Shown piece by piece: positions 7,017-15,369 of a DNA stretch of 64,000 nt; within the stretch, counting starts at the first letter, position 1; every line of letters begins with the position of its first letter. The position numbers and the translations under genes were made by a program. The DNA lies in the NCBI GenBank assembly GCA_902364065.1, contig CABJCJ010000012.1, positions 10,140 to 74,139 of the forward strand, in the 5' to 3' direction. The notes below the pieces were generated by a model. The model worked only from the letters and a program-made list of their open reading frames with translations. It ran no database searches and had not been told where the DNA came from. The DNA comes from Veillonellaceae bacterium SB90 (GTDB lineage: Bacteria > Bacillota > Negativicutes > Selenomonadales > Selenomonadaceae).

Positions 7017-8270
7017 TTATTTGCGGCTGGCGTCGCAGTCGAGCACGGCCTGAGCGGCGCCGAGGATGCCGATGACGGCGTGCTCAAAGGTCAGGCCGCC
7101 CTGCAGGTAGACGTTGTACGGCGCCCGCAGCGGCCCGTCGGCGCTGAACTCGATGGATGCGCCCTGCACGAAGGTGCCGGCTGCCATGATGATCTTGTCA
7201 GCGTAGCCCGGCATGTCCCAGGGCTCCGGCGCCGCGAACGAATCGACCGGCGAATACTTCTGGATGCCGCCGCAGAACGCGATGAGCTTTTCGGCCGAGC
7301 CGAGCTCGATGGCCTGGATGATGTCGCCGCGCACATCAGTCGGCAGCGGCAGCGTCTTGTAGCCGAGCTTGGCGAACATGCCGGCCGCGAAGAGCGCACC
7401 CTTGATGGCCTGCGAGACGACGTGCGGCGCGAGGAAGAAGCCCTGGAACAGCAGGCGGTTGTTCGCGAGGCTCGCACCGAGTTCGTCGCCCATGCCCGGA
7501 GCCGTCAGGCGGTAGGAGGCGAGCTCCACGAGGTCGCTGCGGCCAACGATGTAGCCACCCGTCGGCGCAATGCCGCCGCCCGGATTCTTTATGAGGGAGC
7601 CCGCCATGATGTCGGCGCCCACCTGCGTCGGTTCCTGGCAGTCGACGAACTCACCGTAGCAGTTGTCGACGAAGCAGATGCAGTCCGGCTTGATGCGGTG
7701 CACTTCGGCCGTGATGGCCTCGATATCCGCAATGGAGAGCGGATTGCGCATGCTGTAGCCGCGCGAACGCTGGATCTCGACCATCTTCGTCTTCGGCGTG
7801 ATGACGTTCTTGATGCCCGCCATGTCGACCCTGCCGTCGATCATCGGCAGTTCGTTGTAGAGTACGCCGAATTCCTTGAGCGAGCCAGGGCTCGGATTGT
7901 CGTAGCCGATAACCGTCTGCATTGTGTCGTACGGCTTGCCCGTCAGCGAGACGAGCTCATCGCCGGGGCGCAGGATGCCCAGGAGCACCGTGGCCAGCGC
8001 ATGCGTGCCCGAGACAAACTGCGTGCGCACGAGCGCACGCTCGGCGCCAAAGACCTTGGCATAGAGTTCCTCGAGCTTGCCGCGGCCGATATCGTCATAG
8101 GCATAGCCCGTCGTCGTGTTGAAATGGGCGTCGGAGACGCGGCATTCGCGCATGGCGTCCAGGACTTTCAGCGTGTTCTGTTCCGCCACATCCTCGATAT
8201 GCGCGAAGAGCGGCTTGGCTTCCTGCAGGACCTCCTGCTTGAGGTCCAGGATCTGTTTTGAAAATGTCAA
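7017..8270 (-). CDS. PLP-dependent methionine gamma-lyase/aluminium-resistance family protein (YnbB-like)
   Basis: The 417-residue cytosolic protein belongs to the Firmicute group labelled aluminium resistance or methionine gamma-lyase family, a branch of the Cys/Met-metabolism PLP enzymes. Characteristic segments are FNTTTGYAYDDIGR near the N-terminus, VRTQFVSGTHAL, the cofactor-contacting VDNCYGEFVD and the probable PLP lysine in GSLIKNPGGG (K228). The reaction has not been settled for most members; carbon-sulfur lyase activity is inferred from family. It is a single gene, separated from hflX by about 60 bases, and shares a terminator with lexA. Confidence 0.85.
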   Translation of the reverse strand: MTFSKQILDLKQEVLQEAKPLFAHIEDVAEQNTLKVLDAMRECRVSDAHFNTTTGYAYDDIGRGKLEELYAKVFGAERALVRTQFVSGTHALATVLLGILRPGDELVSLTGKPYDTMQTVIGYDNPSPGSLKEFGVLYNELPMIDGRVDMAGIKNVITPKTKMVEIQRSRGYSMRNPLSIADIEAITAEVHRIKPDCICFVDNCYGEFVDCQEPTQVGADIMAGSLIKNPGGGIAPTGGYIVGRSDLVELASYRLTAPGMGDELGASLANNRLLFQGFFLAPHVVSQAIKGALFAAGMFAKLGYKTLPLPTDVRGDIIQAIELGSAEKLIAFCGGIQKYSPVDSFAAPEPWDMPGYADKIIMAAGTFVQGASIEFSADGPLRAPYNVYLQGGLTFEHAVIGILGAAQAVLDCDASRK

Positions 8271-8332
8271 TGAAATTCCCTCGAATCTGTTTATTTATTT
8301 ATTTATTTTGATTTTCTGCCCGCCTGCATGCT

Positions 8333-10141
8333 TCATGCGGACGGTGCCGGCACCAGGTACGGCTGGTAGCGGTCCTTCATGGACACGGGTACCTTGACCG
8401 TAAGCAGTGTCCCCTCGCCCGTGTACTCCGTCTGCTCCACGGCCTTGAGCTCATGGAGCTCCGTGATGACCTCGCCCGCCGCATACGGGATGAGCAGCGT
8501 CATGCGGGCCAGACGTTCCGCAAAGAAGCTCTCGATCTTCGCGAGCAGTTGTGCGAGGTTCTCGCCAGTCTGCGCCGAGACACAGACGCCGTCGCGGTCA
8601 TGGAGCATCGCGCGGCGCTGCGGGGCGTCCGGAGGCAGCGCGTCCACCTTGTTGAAGACGTAGAGCGTGGGCTTGCCTTCCGCCTCGAGCTCCTTGAGCA
8701 CGGTGACGACGGCCTCGATCTGCTCCTCGTAATGCTCGTTGCTGCAGTCGACGACATGCAGCAGCAAATCAGCTTCCTGCACCTCCTCAAGCGTTGCGCG
8801 GAAGGCCTTGACAAGCGTGTGCGGCAGCTTCTGGATGAAGCCGACCGTATCCGTCAGCAGGATCTCCTGCTTCTCGGGCAGCACGAGATGGCGCGTCGTC
8901 GGGTCGAGCGTCGCGAAGAGCTTGTCCTCGGCAAACGCGTTCGCGCCGGTCAGCTTGTTGAGGAGCGTCGATTTGCCGGCATTCGTGTAGCCGACGAGGG
9001 CCACGAGCGGGATGCGCGCGGCCTTGCGGCGCCGGCGGTGCAGGTCACGGTTCTTCTTGATGGCCTCGATCTGATGCTCGAGGTCGTGGATGCGGCCGTA
9101 GATGCGGCGGCGGTCCACCTCGAGCTTCGTCTCGCCGGGGCCGCGCGTGCCGATGCCGCCGCCCTGGCGCGAGAGCACGAGGCCCTGGCCGCCGAGGCGC
9201 GGCAGATTGTACTTGAGCTGCGCGAGCTCAACCTGCAGCTTGCCTTCCTTCGTGCGGGCGCGCTGCGCAAAGATATCGAGGATCAGGGCCGTGCGGTCGA
9301 TGACCTTGATGCCGAGGACCTGCTCGAGATTGTGCTGCTGCGACGGCGTCAGCTCATCGTCGAGGATGAGGAGCGTTGCATCGAGGTTCTGCACCTCCAT
9401 GGCGATTTCCGTCACCTTGCCCTTGCCGAGGAAGAAGGCCGCATCGGGCCGCTCCTTGCGCTGGACGAACGAGCCAACGACGACGGCACCGGCCGTGTCG
9501 GCAAGGCGCCGCAGCTCCGCCATCGACGTCTCGCTGTCAAAGACATTGCCGGGCCGCTCGACGCCGGCGAGGATCGCGCGCTCCTCCTCATCCGCCGTCG
9601 CCTTCGTGCGCGCAGCGCTGAGTTTCTTGTTGATCGTCGTGATGAGATACGTCAGATTGACGCGGTGCAGCAGCTGCTCCTTCATGGGCCCGGCCTGCGT
9701 GATGGCCTCCGTCCCGGCTTCATCCTGCTCACCCGAGAAGAAGCCCAGCGACGCGACGATCTCGCCGCGGCAGCGGCCAATGGCGGCCATGCAGTCGAAG
9801 CGCAGCCGCCGCAGCGAGGAAAGGTCAGGATCACTCAGGCGCGTATCGCCGCTCGGATGCGTGTGGATGCAGCGGACACCTGCCAGCCGGCGCTCCGAGC
9901 GCACGTCAAAGGACGGCAGATCGACCGTATTCGTATCGCCGACAGACACCTTCTCGACGCGGCCCTGGCGCGTGAGGTAGACGGCGACTTCGCGCCCGAG
10001 GATATCCGTGATCTCGAGCATCGCCTCGTTGAGCTCATGCGTGGAAATCTGCCCCATCGGCACCGTCAGCTCATAGAGATGCTGCAGTTTCTCACGGACA
10101 AACGCCTTGAGATTGCCGGTATTGCCATGGATGATTGTCAT
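8333..10141 (-). CDS. hflX: Ribosome-associated GTPase HflX with N-terminal JAMM-motif extension
   Basis: The 602-residue protein has the HflX N-terminal domain (about 205-375, with the glycine-rich GGQG/GGGIGTRGPGETKLE signature) and a G domain with GYTNAGKS at 384-391, DTVGF and NKVD. HflX splits stalled or hibernating ribosomes under stress. About 190 residues precede the normal HflX start. They include CIHTHPSGDTRLSDPD, which fits the JAMM metal motif H-x-H-x7-S-x2-D (H93, H95, S103, D106), with an upstream Glu at 51. This long form is, as I recall, common in clostridial and Negativicutes HflX. The start at 10141 has GGAGGTG; the open frame to 10174 has no comparable site. Confidence 0.9.
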   Translation of the reverse strand: MTIIHGNTGNLKAFVREKLQHLYELTVPMGQISTHELNEAMLEITDILGREVAVYLTRQGRVEKVSVGDTNTVDLPSFDVRSERRLAGVRCIHTHPSGDTRLSDPDLSSLRRLRFDCMAAIGRCRGEIVASLGFFSGEQDEAGTEAITQAGPMKEQLLHRVNLTYLITTINKKLSAARTKATADEEERAILAGVERPGNVFDSETSMAELRRLADTAGAVVVGSFVQRKERPDAAFFLGKGKVTEIAMEVQNLDATLLILDDELTPSQQHNLEQVLGIKVIDRTALILDIFAQRARTKEGKLQVELAQLKYNLPRLGGQGLVLSRQGGGIGTRGPGETKLEVDRRRIYGRIHDLEHQIEAIKKNRDLHRRRRKAARIPLVALVGYTNAGKSTLLNKLTGANAFAEDKLFATLDPTTRHLVLPEKQEILLTDTVGFIQKLPHTLVKAFRATLEEVQEADLLLHVVDCSNEHYEEQIEAVVTVLKELEAEGKPTLYVFNKVDALPPDAPQRRAMLHDRDGVCVSAQTGENLAQLLAKIESFFAERLARMTLLIPYAAGEVITELHELKAVEQTEYTGEGTLLTVKVPVSMKDRYQPYLVPAPSA

Positions 10142-10208
10142 CGTACACCTCCATCCGTTGCGGAATGACAACATTTGCTTTCTTGCCGTTCATTGCGGTT
10201 CATTACAG

Positions 10209-11210
10209 TTAATTGCGGTTGACGATATTCGAGATATGCTTGAGCGTAATGGAGAGCGTGCCGTCCTCATTGTTGTGGAACTCCACGAACTCCGTGTTGT
10301 CGAAGTAATCCGTCGGGATTGAGAGATCGATGCCCGTATCCGTCCGCAGCTTGTGGCGGCTGACCTTCTTGAGCGTCGCCTCCTGATCCATCTTGACGGG
10401 CTCCGTGAAGCCGGCGTCGCGGATGGCATCATCAAAATCCTTCTGCATGGCCGGATTCTCGGGGAAAATCTCCCCGCCTGCGGCCGCGAGGTCGAGCTCG
10501 TCGCTTGCCTGCATGTTCTCCGTCACGTAATTCTTGACGGCAGCCTCGACGGCGACGGCGTCCTGCCCGTAGGCCTCGGCCACTTTGGCCGCCGTCTTGC
10601 TGAGGTTCTTCATCGCTTCCTTCGGCGAGGGCGTCAGCGTGCATTCGAGCAGGATCTCGGGCAGCACGAAAATGGCATTGCCGTCGATCGTGTACTTCTT
10701 GGCCTGCACGAGGAGAGCCCCCGTCTCGGGCTGGATGAAGGCGAATTCGTCGATCTTCTGCGTCAGATTCGGCATGATGGAATAATGGTTGATGATCTCA
10801 TTGCGGATGCCGCCCTCTGTCTGCGTCACCTGATGCGTGTAGCCGATATGGCTGTTGCTCTTGAAGACGACGAGCTGGCGAACATCGTCGATGCGCACAT
10901 CGGCCACGATGACATCAGCCGACACCATCTCCTCCGCATGGACGTAGGCATCCTCGAGCGTCTTGCCGATCTGTTTGGAGAAATCGACGAATGAAAGCTC
11001 CCCGCCGACGTATGCAGCGAGCTGCTTCTTGAACGCACTGTCCTCATAAAAGGTACCGGGCTTGGCATCCTGGCTGCCCCACGATCGCTCGAGATGCTTG
11101 AGCAGGAAAGTCTGGATGCTGTCCGTCGGCTCAAGCTCGACATCGGAATACACCGTCATGCCCGAATTGAAATCGAGGATGTGCAAAATGGCTTTTTCAA
11201 TCACAATCAC
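10209..11210 (-). CDS. Nucleoid-associated protein (YejK/NdpA-like, Firmicute type)
   Basis: The 333-residue cytosolic protein begins with VIVIEKAILHILDFNSGM and contains GYTHQV, NEIINHYSIMPNLTQKIDEFAFI and a C-terminal DTGIDLSIPTDYFDN segment, as in Firmicute proteins annotated as 37-kDa nucleoid-associated proteins. The role is probably DNA binding, but function is poorly known in this group. The start is GTG at 11208-11210, overlapping the stop of the upstream gene (GTGA), so the two are translationally coupled. Confidence 0.75.
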   Translation of the reverse strand: MIVIEKAILHILDFNSGMTVYSDVELEPTDSIQTFLLKHLERSWGSQDAKPGTFYEDSAFKKQLAAYVGGELSFVDFSKQIGKTLEDAYVHAEEMVSADVIVADVRIDDVRQLVVFKSNSHIGYTHQVTQTEGGIRNEIINHYSIMPNLTQKIDEFAFIQPETGALLVQAKKYTIDGNAIFVLPEILLECTLTPSPKEAMKNLSKTAAKVAEAYGQDAVAVEAAVKNYVTENMQASDELDLAAAGGEIFPENPAMQKDFDDAIRDAGFTEPVKMDQEATLKKVSRHKLRTDTGIDLSIPTDYFDNTEFVEFHNNEDGTLSITLKHISNIVNRN

Positions 11211-11956
11211 GATGGATGTTCCTCCGCTTCTTCATTCTGCTGCTTCGCTTCTGCCTTCTTCCTGCGCGCGGCGACTTCTTCTTCCGCGCGCGTGCGCACT
11301 TCCTTCAGGCGCGGCACGAGATACGTCTGCAGGCGTTCTTCAAGCTCCGACAACGTCCCCGAATCGAAGTCGTAGTTGACGTCGGGGATGTTCCAGATGC
11401 GCGCCTCGCTGAAGAACTCGTCGCGGTAGATGTTGTAGTAGACCGTGACGCTGCTCTCGAGCGCGAAGTCGACGTAATCGATGACGATGTAGGAGCCGTT
11501 GTTGATCTTGACGGGCTCCGCCGGACGGATGTAGAGCGTGAAGCCCTCGAGCGTCTCCGGCAGTTCCTTCGCGGCCTCCCAGGTCATGATCTTCTTGTCG
11601 CGGACGATGCTTCCGATGCTCGCGGGATCGAACTGCGCGAGACCTGCCAGCACCGTTTCGAACTGTGCGCGCAGCAGCGCTTCGAACACGTCGAATTTCG
11701 CCGTGATGAATTCGATGCGGCAGAATTCGATGAGGCCAATCTTGACGCGCAGCTTGTACTCGTGCGTTTCCTCGTGGAAATACGCCGTCACGCTCTTGTG
11801 CAGGTCCTGGTTCTCATAGCGATAGATGTCGTAGCAGTCGCCCGCGACGAGCGCGAGCCGCTGCAGCGCGAAGCCATGCCAGGTATCCGGCAGTTCCCTG
11901 AGATAGGCCCAGTCCTTGATATCCGCTTCGACACGATCCCTCGTCTCATCCTTCAT
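11207..11956 (-). CDS. Protein of unknown function, coupled to the nucleoid-associated gene
   Basis: I do not recognise this 249-residue protein. It is soluble, with no signal peptide, and appears to contain two similar alpha/beta halves: each starts with a pattern like LPDTWHGF or LPETLEGF and continues with strands containing YDIYRYEN or YIVIDYVDF and an extended YH/YY-rich strand. This suggests an internal duplication. The C-terminal 40 residues are Glu/Lys/Arg-rich. It overlaps the next gene by four bases. Its promoter must lie in 11957-12150, shared with the divergent transporter gene. Confidence 0.7.
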   Translation of the reverse strand: MKDETRDRVEADIKDWAYLRELPDTWHGFALQRLALVAGDCYDIYRYENQDLHKSVTAYFHEETHEYKLRVKIGLIEFCRIEFITAKFDVFEALLRAQFETVLAGLAQFDPASIGSIVRDKKIMTWEAAKELPETLEGFTLYIRPAEPVKINNGSYIVIDYVDFALESSVTVYYNIYRDEFFSEARIWNIPDVNYDFDSGTLSELEERLQTYLVPRLKEVRTRAEEEVAARRKKAEAKQQNEEAEEHPS

Positions 11957-12126
11957 GGCATTTCACCATCCTCTTTTTTCAATCCTACGGCCATCTGCAT
12001 CCGCCTGTATCGGTTCACATCGTCCATAGATGAATATTATATCACTAAGACCAAACTGCTTTCAACCGCTTCATGCAGCCGCTCAGTATAGGATAACAGC
12101 TATGAATATCATAATATATTAAGTAT

Positions 12127-12186
12127 TCGACTTATGATGCAAAGCCTTTTATAATGCTAATTGAGCAAAGCGTCAATATTGTGACG
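12127..12186 (+). promoter_or_regulatory. Promoter and downstream dyad before the DASS transporter gene
   Basis: A -35-like TCGACT (12127-12132), a 17-bp spacer and TATAAT (12150-12155) precede the gene. Just past the expected transcription start lies a dyad CGTCAATATTGTGACG (12171-12186, 5-bp arms), a possible operator. The RBS is GGGAGGAAA before the ATG at 12241. The rest of 11957-12126 holds AT-rich sequence with no other clear signal. Confidence 0.5.
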
Positions 12187-12240
12187 ATTCATCCTGTATA
12201 TATTGGTATGCTTCGATTTGATTTTAGGGAGGAAACGAAT

Positions 12241-13641
12241 ATGAGCCGATTACAACGCGGATTCTTGACGTTCGGAGTGCTGATCCTGCTCTGGCTGCTG
12301 CCGGTGCCGGAAGGACTCAGCGCGGCGGCCTGGCACCTCTTTGCCATTTTTGCCGCCGTCATCCTCGGTTTCATCCTGCAGCCCATGCCGCTTGGTGCTG
12401 TGGCACTGGCCGGCATCACGCTGGCAGCACTGACCAACACCATCAAGCCTGCAGAGGCACTGGCCGGCTACAGCAATACGACCATCTGGCTGATTGTCAG
12501 CGCCTTCCTGTTCGCCAAGGGCTTCATCAAGACGGGGCTCGGCCGCCGCATCGCCTATCAGCTCATCCGCCTGTTCGGCAGCAGCAGCCTGAAGCTCAGT
12601 TATACGCTGGTGCTCAGCGACTTCATCATCAGCCCGGCAACGCCGTCCAACACGGCCCGTTCCGGCGGCATCCTCTTCCCCATCGTGCGGAGCCTGGCCT
12701 CGGCCTTTGGCTCGGAGCCCGGTGCAACGGCCCGCAAGATCGGCGCCTTCCTCATGGTCGTCTCGTTCCAGGCCGATGCGCCGATTGCCGCAGCCTTCCT
12801 GACGAGCTGTGCGCCGAATCCCCTTATGGCACAGCTCGCGCAGGACACGGCCGGTATCACGCTTAGCTGGAGCTTCTGGGCAACAGCCTGCATCGTGCCC
12901 GTCATCCTCTCGATGATCGTGATTCCCCTGTTCCTCTATCATTTCTATCCGCCGGAAATCAAGGCAACACCGCAGGCACAGTCACTGGCCCGCCAAAAAT
13001 TGCAGGCCATGGGGCCGATGTCACGCGATGAGAAAATCATCACCTGTATCTTTCTCGGTGCCCTTGCGCTCTGGAGCACTTCGCAGTATACGCATATCAA
13101 TGCGACGATCGCCGCGCTGCTGGGCGTCACGGTCATGCTGATGACGAACGTCCTGAACTGGCAGGATGTCCTGACTGAGAAAGGCGCCTGGGACGGCATG
13201 ATGTGGATGGGCGGCATTGTCGGCCTCGCCAGTGCATTGAATAAAATCGGCTTCATTCCCTGGTTTGCCGAATCCGTCACGGGCGCACTCGACGGCGTTT
13301 CCTGGTCGCTGACGCTCGCGATTCTCTTCCTCGTCTACCTCTACAGCCACTATGCCTTCGCCAGCCTGTCCGGTCACGTGACGGGCATGTATGCGGCCTT
13401 TCTCGCCGTGGCCGTGGCTGCCGGTGCGCCCGTTTACCTGGCCGCCATCGGCCTTGCGGTACTCTCCAATCTCATGGCCGGGCTCACCCATTACGCGACA
13501 GGAGCCGCGCCAATCTACTTCGGCGCCGGCTTCGTGACGCAGCGAGACTGGTGGCGCATTGGCTTTCTCTGCTCAGTCATCAACTTCACCATCTGGATTG
13601 GCCTCGGAAGCATCTGGTGGAAATTCCTGGGCATCTGGTAA
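12241..13641 (+). CDS. DASS-family anion transporter (2-oxoglutarate/malate translocator type)
   Basis: The 466-residue membrane protein has about 12 hydrophobic segments and the divalent anion:sodium symporter features: ATPSNTARSGG in the first half and LTHYATGAAPI in the second, corresponding to the two substrate/Na+ binding hairpins. It resembles the plastid-type 2-oxoglutarate/malate translocators found in many Firmicutes. The likely substrate is a di- or tricarboxylate. The ATG at 12241 follows GGGAGGAAA; the open frame to 12154 upstream covers the promoter and is not coding. The gene stands alone and ends in a strong terminator. Confidence 0.85.
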   Translation: MSRLQRGFLTFGVLILLWLLPVPEGLSAAAWHLFAIFAAVILGFILQPMPLGAVALAGITLAALTNTIKPAEALAGYSNTTIWLIVSAFLFAKGFIKTGLGRRIAYQLIRLFGSSSLKLSYTLVLSDFIISPATPSNTARSGGILFPIVRSLASAFGSEPGATARKIGAFLMVVSFQADAPIAAAFLTSCAPNPLMAQLAQDTAGITLSWSFWATACIVPVILSMIVIPLFLYHFYPPEIKATPQAQSLARQKLQAMGPMSRDEKIITCIFLGALALWSTSQYTHINATIAALLGVTVMLMTNVLNWQDVLTEKGAWDGMMWMGGIVGLASALNKIGFIPWFAESVTGALDGVSWSLTLAILFLVYLYSHYAFASLSGHVTGMYAAFLAVAVAAGAPVYLAAIGLAVLSNLMAGLTHYATGAAPIYFGAGFVTQRDWWRIGFLCSVINFTIWIGLGSIWWKFLGIW

Positions 13642-13651
13642 AAGAAATGAA

Positions 13652-13713
13652 TAAAAAAGAAGCAGGACGTTCTGGCAGCAAGGCATGCTTGCGGCAAGGC
13701 GTCCTGTTTTTTT
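13652..13713. terminator. Terminator between convergent genes
   Basis: CAGGACG at 13663-13669 pairs with CGTCCTG at 13700-13706, with additional GCAAG/CTTGC pairing inside. A run of seven T follows and an A-run precedes, so it may serve both converging genes. Confidence 0.85.
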
Positions 13714-13738
13714 ATTGAAAATATGGATTAGAAGCGGT

Positions 13739-15025
13739 TCACGCTTTGCGGATGGAGGTGCGGTCGATCTCCGTGCCGTCTGGCAGGTAGCAGCAGACGG
13801 TGAGTTCCGCAGGCGTCACGGCCAGCGTCAGATAATTGTCCGTTTCCGGCTGCGGCGCGACAACCTTGTCGAAGGCGTGATCGACCCAGAGATCCGGGTA
13901 GCGCACGTTGCCCGCCACGCCCGTCAGGATGTAGAGCGGCCCCTTGTCCGCCGGCCGCATGTGGTAGAGACGTCCGCGGTCGCGATATGTGTGCAGGTGA
14001 GCCGTGAAAACGGCGTCAATGCCGAGCTCGTCGAAAAGCGGCATGAAGGCTTCGCCGACATCGCTGATGCCCTCCTGACGCTCGGGACGGTTCTTGATGC
14101 GGTACTGCAGCACATCCTTGTGCAGCAGCGCAATCTTCCATGGCTTCTGCGAAGCGGCGGCATCGCGGCGCAGCCATGCCAGCTGTTCGTCCAGGAGGCC
14201 GGGGCGAAACTCTTCTGTCTCGTCCCACTGCGTGTTGATGACCATGAAATGCGCGAGACCGTAATCGAACGAGTAATAGTATTTCTCGAACTGTGCGCTG
14301 CCGTTTGCCGGCACATCGAAATAATGGAGATAGGCCTCGGGCAGGCGCACCTGCCACTTGAGGTCGTACGTCTCGTGGTTGCCCATGAGCGGTGCAAGCG
14401 GCACGCGCTCGCTGAGTTCCTGCACGGCGTCGAACCAGGCTTCCCACTGCGTATGGTCCTCACCGTTGTCGACGAGGTCGCCCATATTGATGAAGAAATC
14501 GGCCGACTTGTTGCGCTCGGCCGCGCCGCTGACGAGGTGGTGCCAGTCGCTGTAGCCGTTGGACTGAGAGTCCGGGAAGATCAGCGCGAGAAACGAGCCA
14601 TCTTCTTTCGGCGTCTGCAGGGGCTGCCAGCTGCCGGCGCGGTCACCGCTTACCACGCGGTATTCGTAGGAGGTGCCGGGCGTCAGTCCCTCGATGGCCG
14701 CCGCGTACTGATGGCGCGTGACCTCGTCATCGGTGAACGATTCATCCACGGCTGCCTGCTTTTCGCCTGCGGCGGCCCCCTTCTGCCGGTACTCAACGGC
14801 AGGCGAGGCGAGCACCTCGGCCGACTCCCACATGATGCGGCGGCTCGTCGCCGGGTCCTTCGTCATCATCTGGCGCAGCGCGCTGACATCGAGCCCGCCC
14901 GATACGGCCTGCGCCTTGTGCATCACCGAATGCCACCAGCTCTGCCTCGTCAGGAACGCACCGCCGGCCAGCAGCACGCCGGCGGCTGCCGTCCCCTGCA
15001 GGAAGCGACGGCGGTTCATGCGCAT
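13739..15025 (-). CDS. Tat-exported metallophosphoesterase, purple acid phosphatase-like
   Basis: The N-terminus MNRRRFLQG followed by a hydrophobic stretch is a twin-arginine signal. A fibronectin-like N-domain (ATSRRIMWES to YEYRVVSG) precedes a calcineurin-like phosphoesterase domain with a PDSQ motif, GDLVDNG, GNHE and AHLHTY, the metal ligands of purple acid phosphatase-like enzymes. It would hydrolyse phosphate esters outside the cytoplasm. Two starts are possible: 15025 (after GGAAGGGGG, chosen because it places the Arg motif near the N-terminus) or 15103 (after GAGGAA), which adds 26 lysine-rich residues from AT-rich DNA. Confidence 0.85.
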   Translation of the reverse strand: MRMNRRRFLQGTAAAGVLLAGGAFLTRQSWWHSVMHKAQAVSGGLDVSALRQMMTKDPATSRRIMWESAEVLASPAVEYRQKGAAAGEKQAAVDESFTDDEVTRHQYAAAIEGLTPGTSYEYRVVSGDRAGSWQPLQTPKEDGSFLALIFPDSQSNGYSDWHHLVSGAAERNKSADFFINMGDLVDNGEDHTQWEAWFDAVQELSERVPLAPLMGNHETYDLKWQVRLPEAYLHYFDVPANGSAQFEKYYYSFDYGLAHFMVINTQWDETEEFRPGLLDEQLAWLRRDAAASQKPWKIALLHKDVLQYRIKNRPERQEGISDVGEAFMPLFDELGIDAVFTAHLHTYRDRGRLYHMRPADKGPLYILTGVAGNVRYPDLWVDHAFDKVVAPQPETDNYLTLAVTPAELTVCCYLPDGTEIDRTSIRKA

Positions 15026-15196
15026 GAGGCCCCCTTCCGGTTCATTCTTTTTTCTATTCTCGTTATATATTTTTTTATCGTCTTTGTCCTTTATTTTCTT
15101 CATGATACATATTCCTCACACGTCTGTTTCTTTATCATGTATTTATTGTAACAAAAGAAGATGAAAAATAGAAAGGCTTCTTCGTTATCGCTCATG

Positions 15197-15310
15197 ATAC
15201 GCAAAACGTATGAAATTTCCCTTTTCGGTGTGTGCAAGCATCCTCAAGTTGCGCATATCGTATCAAAAATATTTATCTAATTTTGTAACGATGTAAACAG
15301 GATTTATGAT
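15197..15310 (+). promoter_or_regulatory. Upstream region of dcuC: dyad and promoter
   Basis: Region 15104-15369 has no gene. It holds an inverted repeat ATACG-CAAAA-CGTAT (15197-15211) and a promoter candidate TTGTAA (15283-15288), 16-bp spacer, TATGAT (15305-15310). AAGGAGG at about 15357-15363 is the dcuC ribosome site. The dyad could bind a dicarboxylate or redox regulator; this is a guess. Confidence 0.4.
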
Positions 15311-15369
15311 TTCATGCACAGAATTAATCAAAGCAGAAAAACTTAATCTTACTTTAAGGAGGTCCTCAT

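Noticed and set aside
8290..8309. Short TTTA tandem repeat after hflX
   Set aside because: Only four to five units in an AT-rich spacer; no evidence of function or of a larger array.
8453..10168. Very long antisense open frames (for example opposite hflX, smc and carB)
   Set aside because: They mirror GC-rich genes, have arginine/leucine-rich unnatural composition, and the opposite strand has clear homology and ribosome sites.
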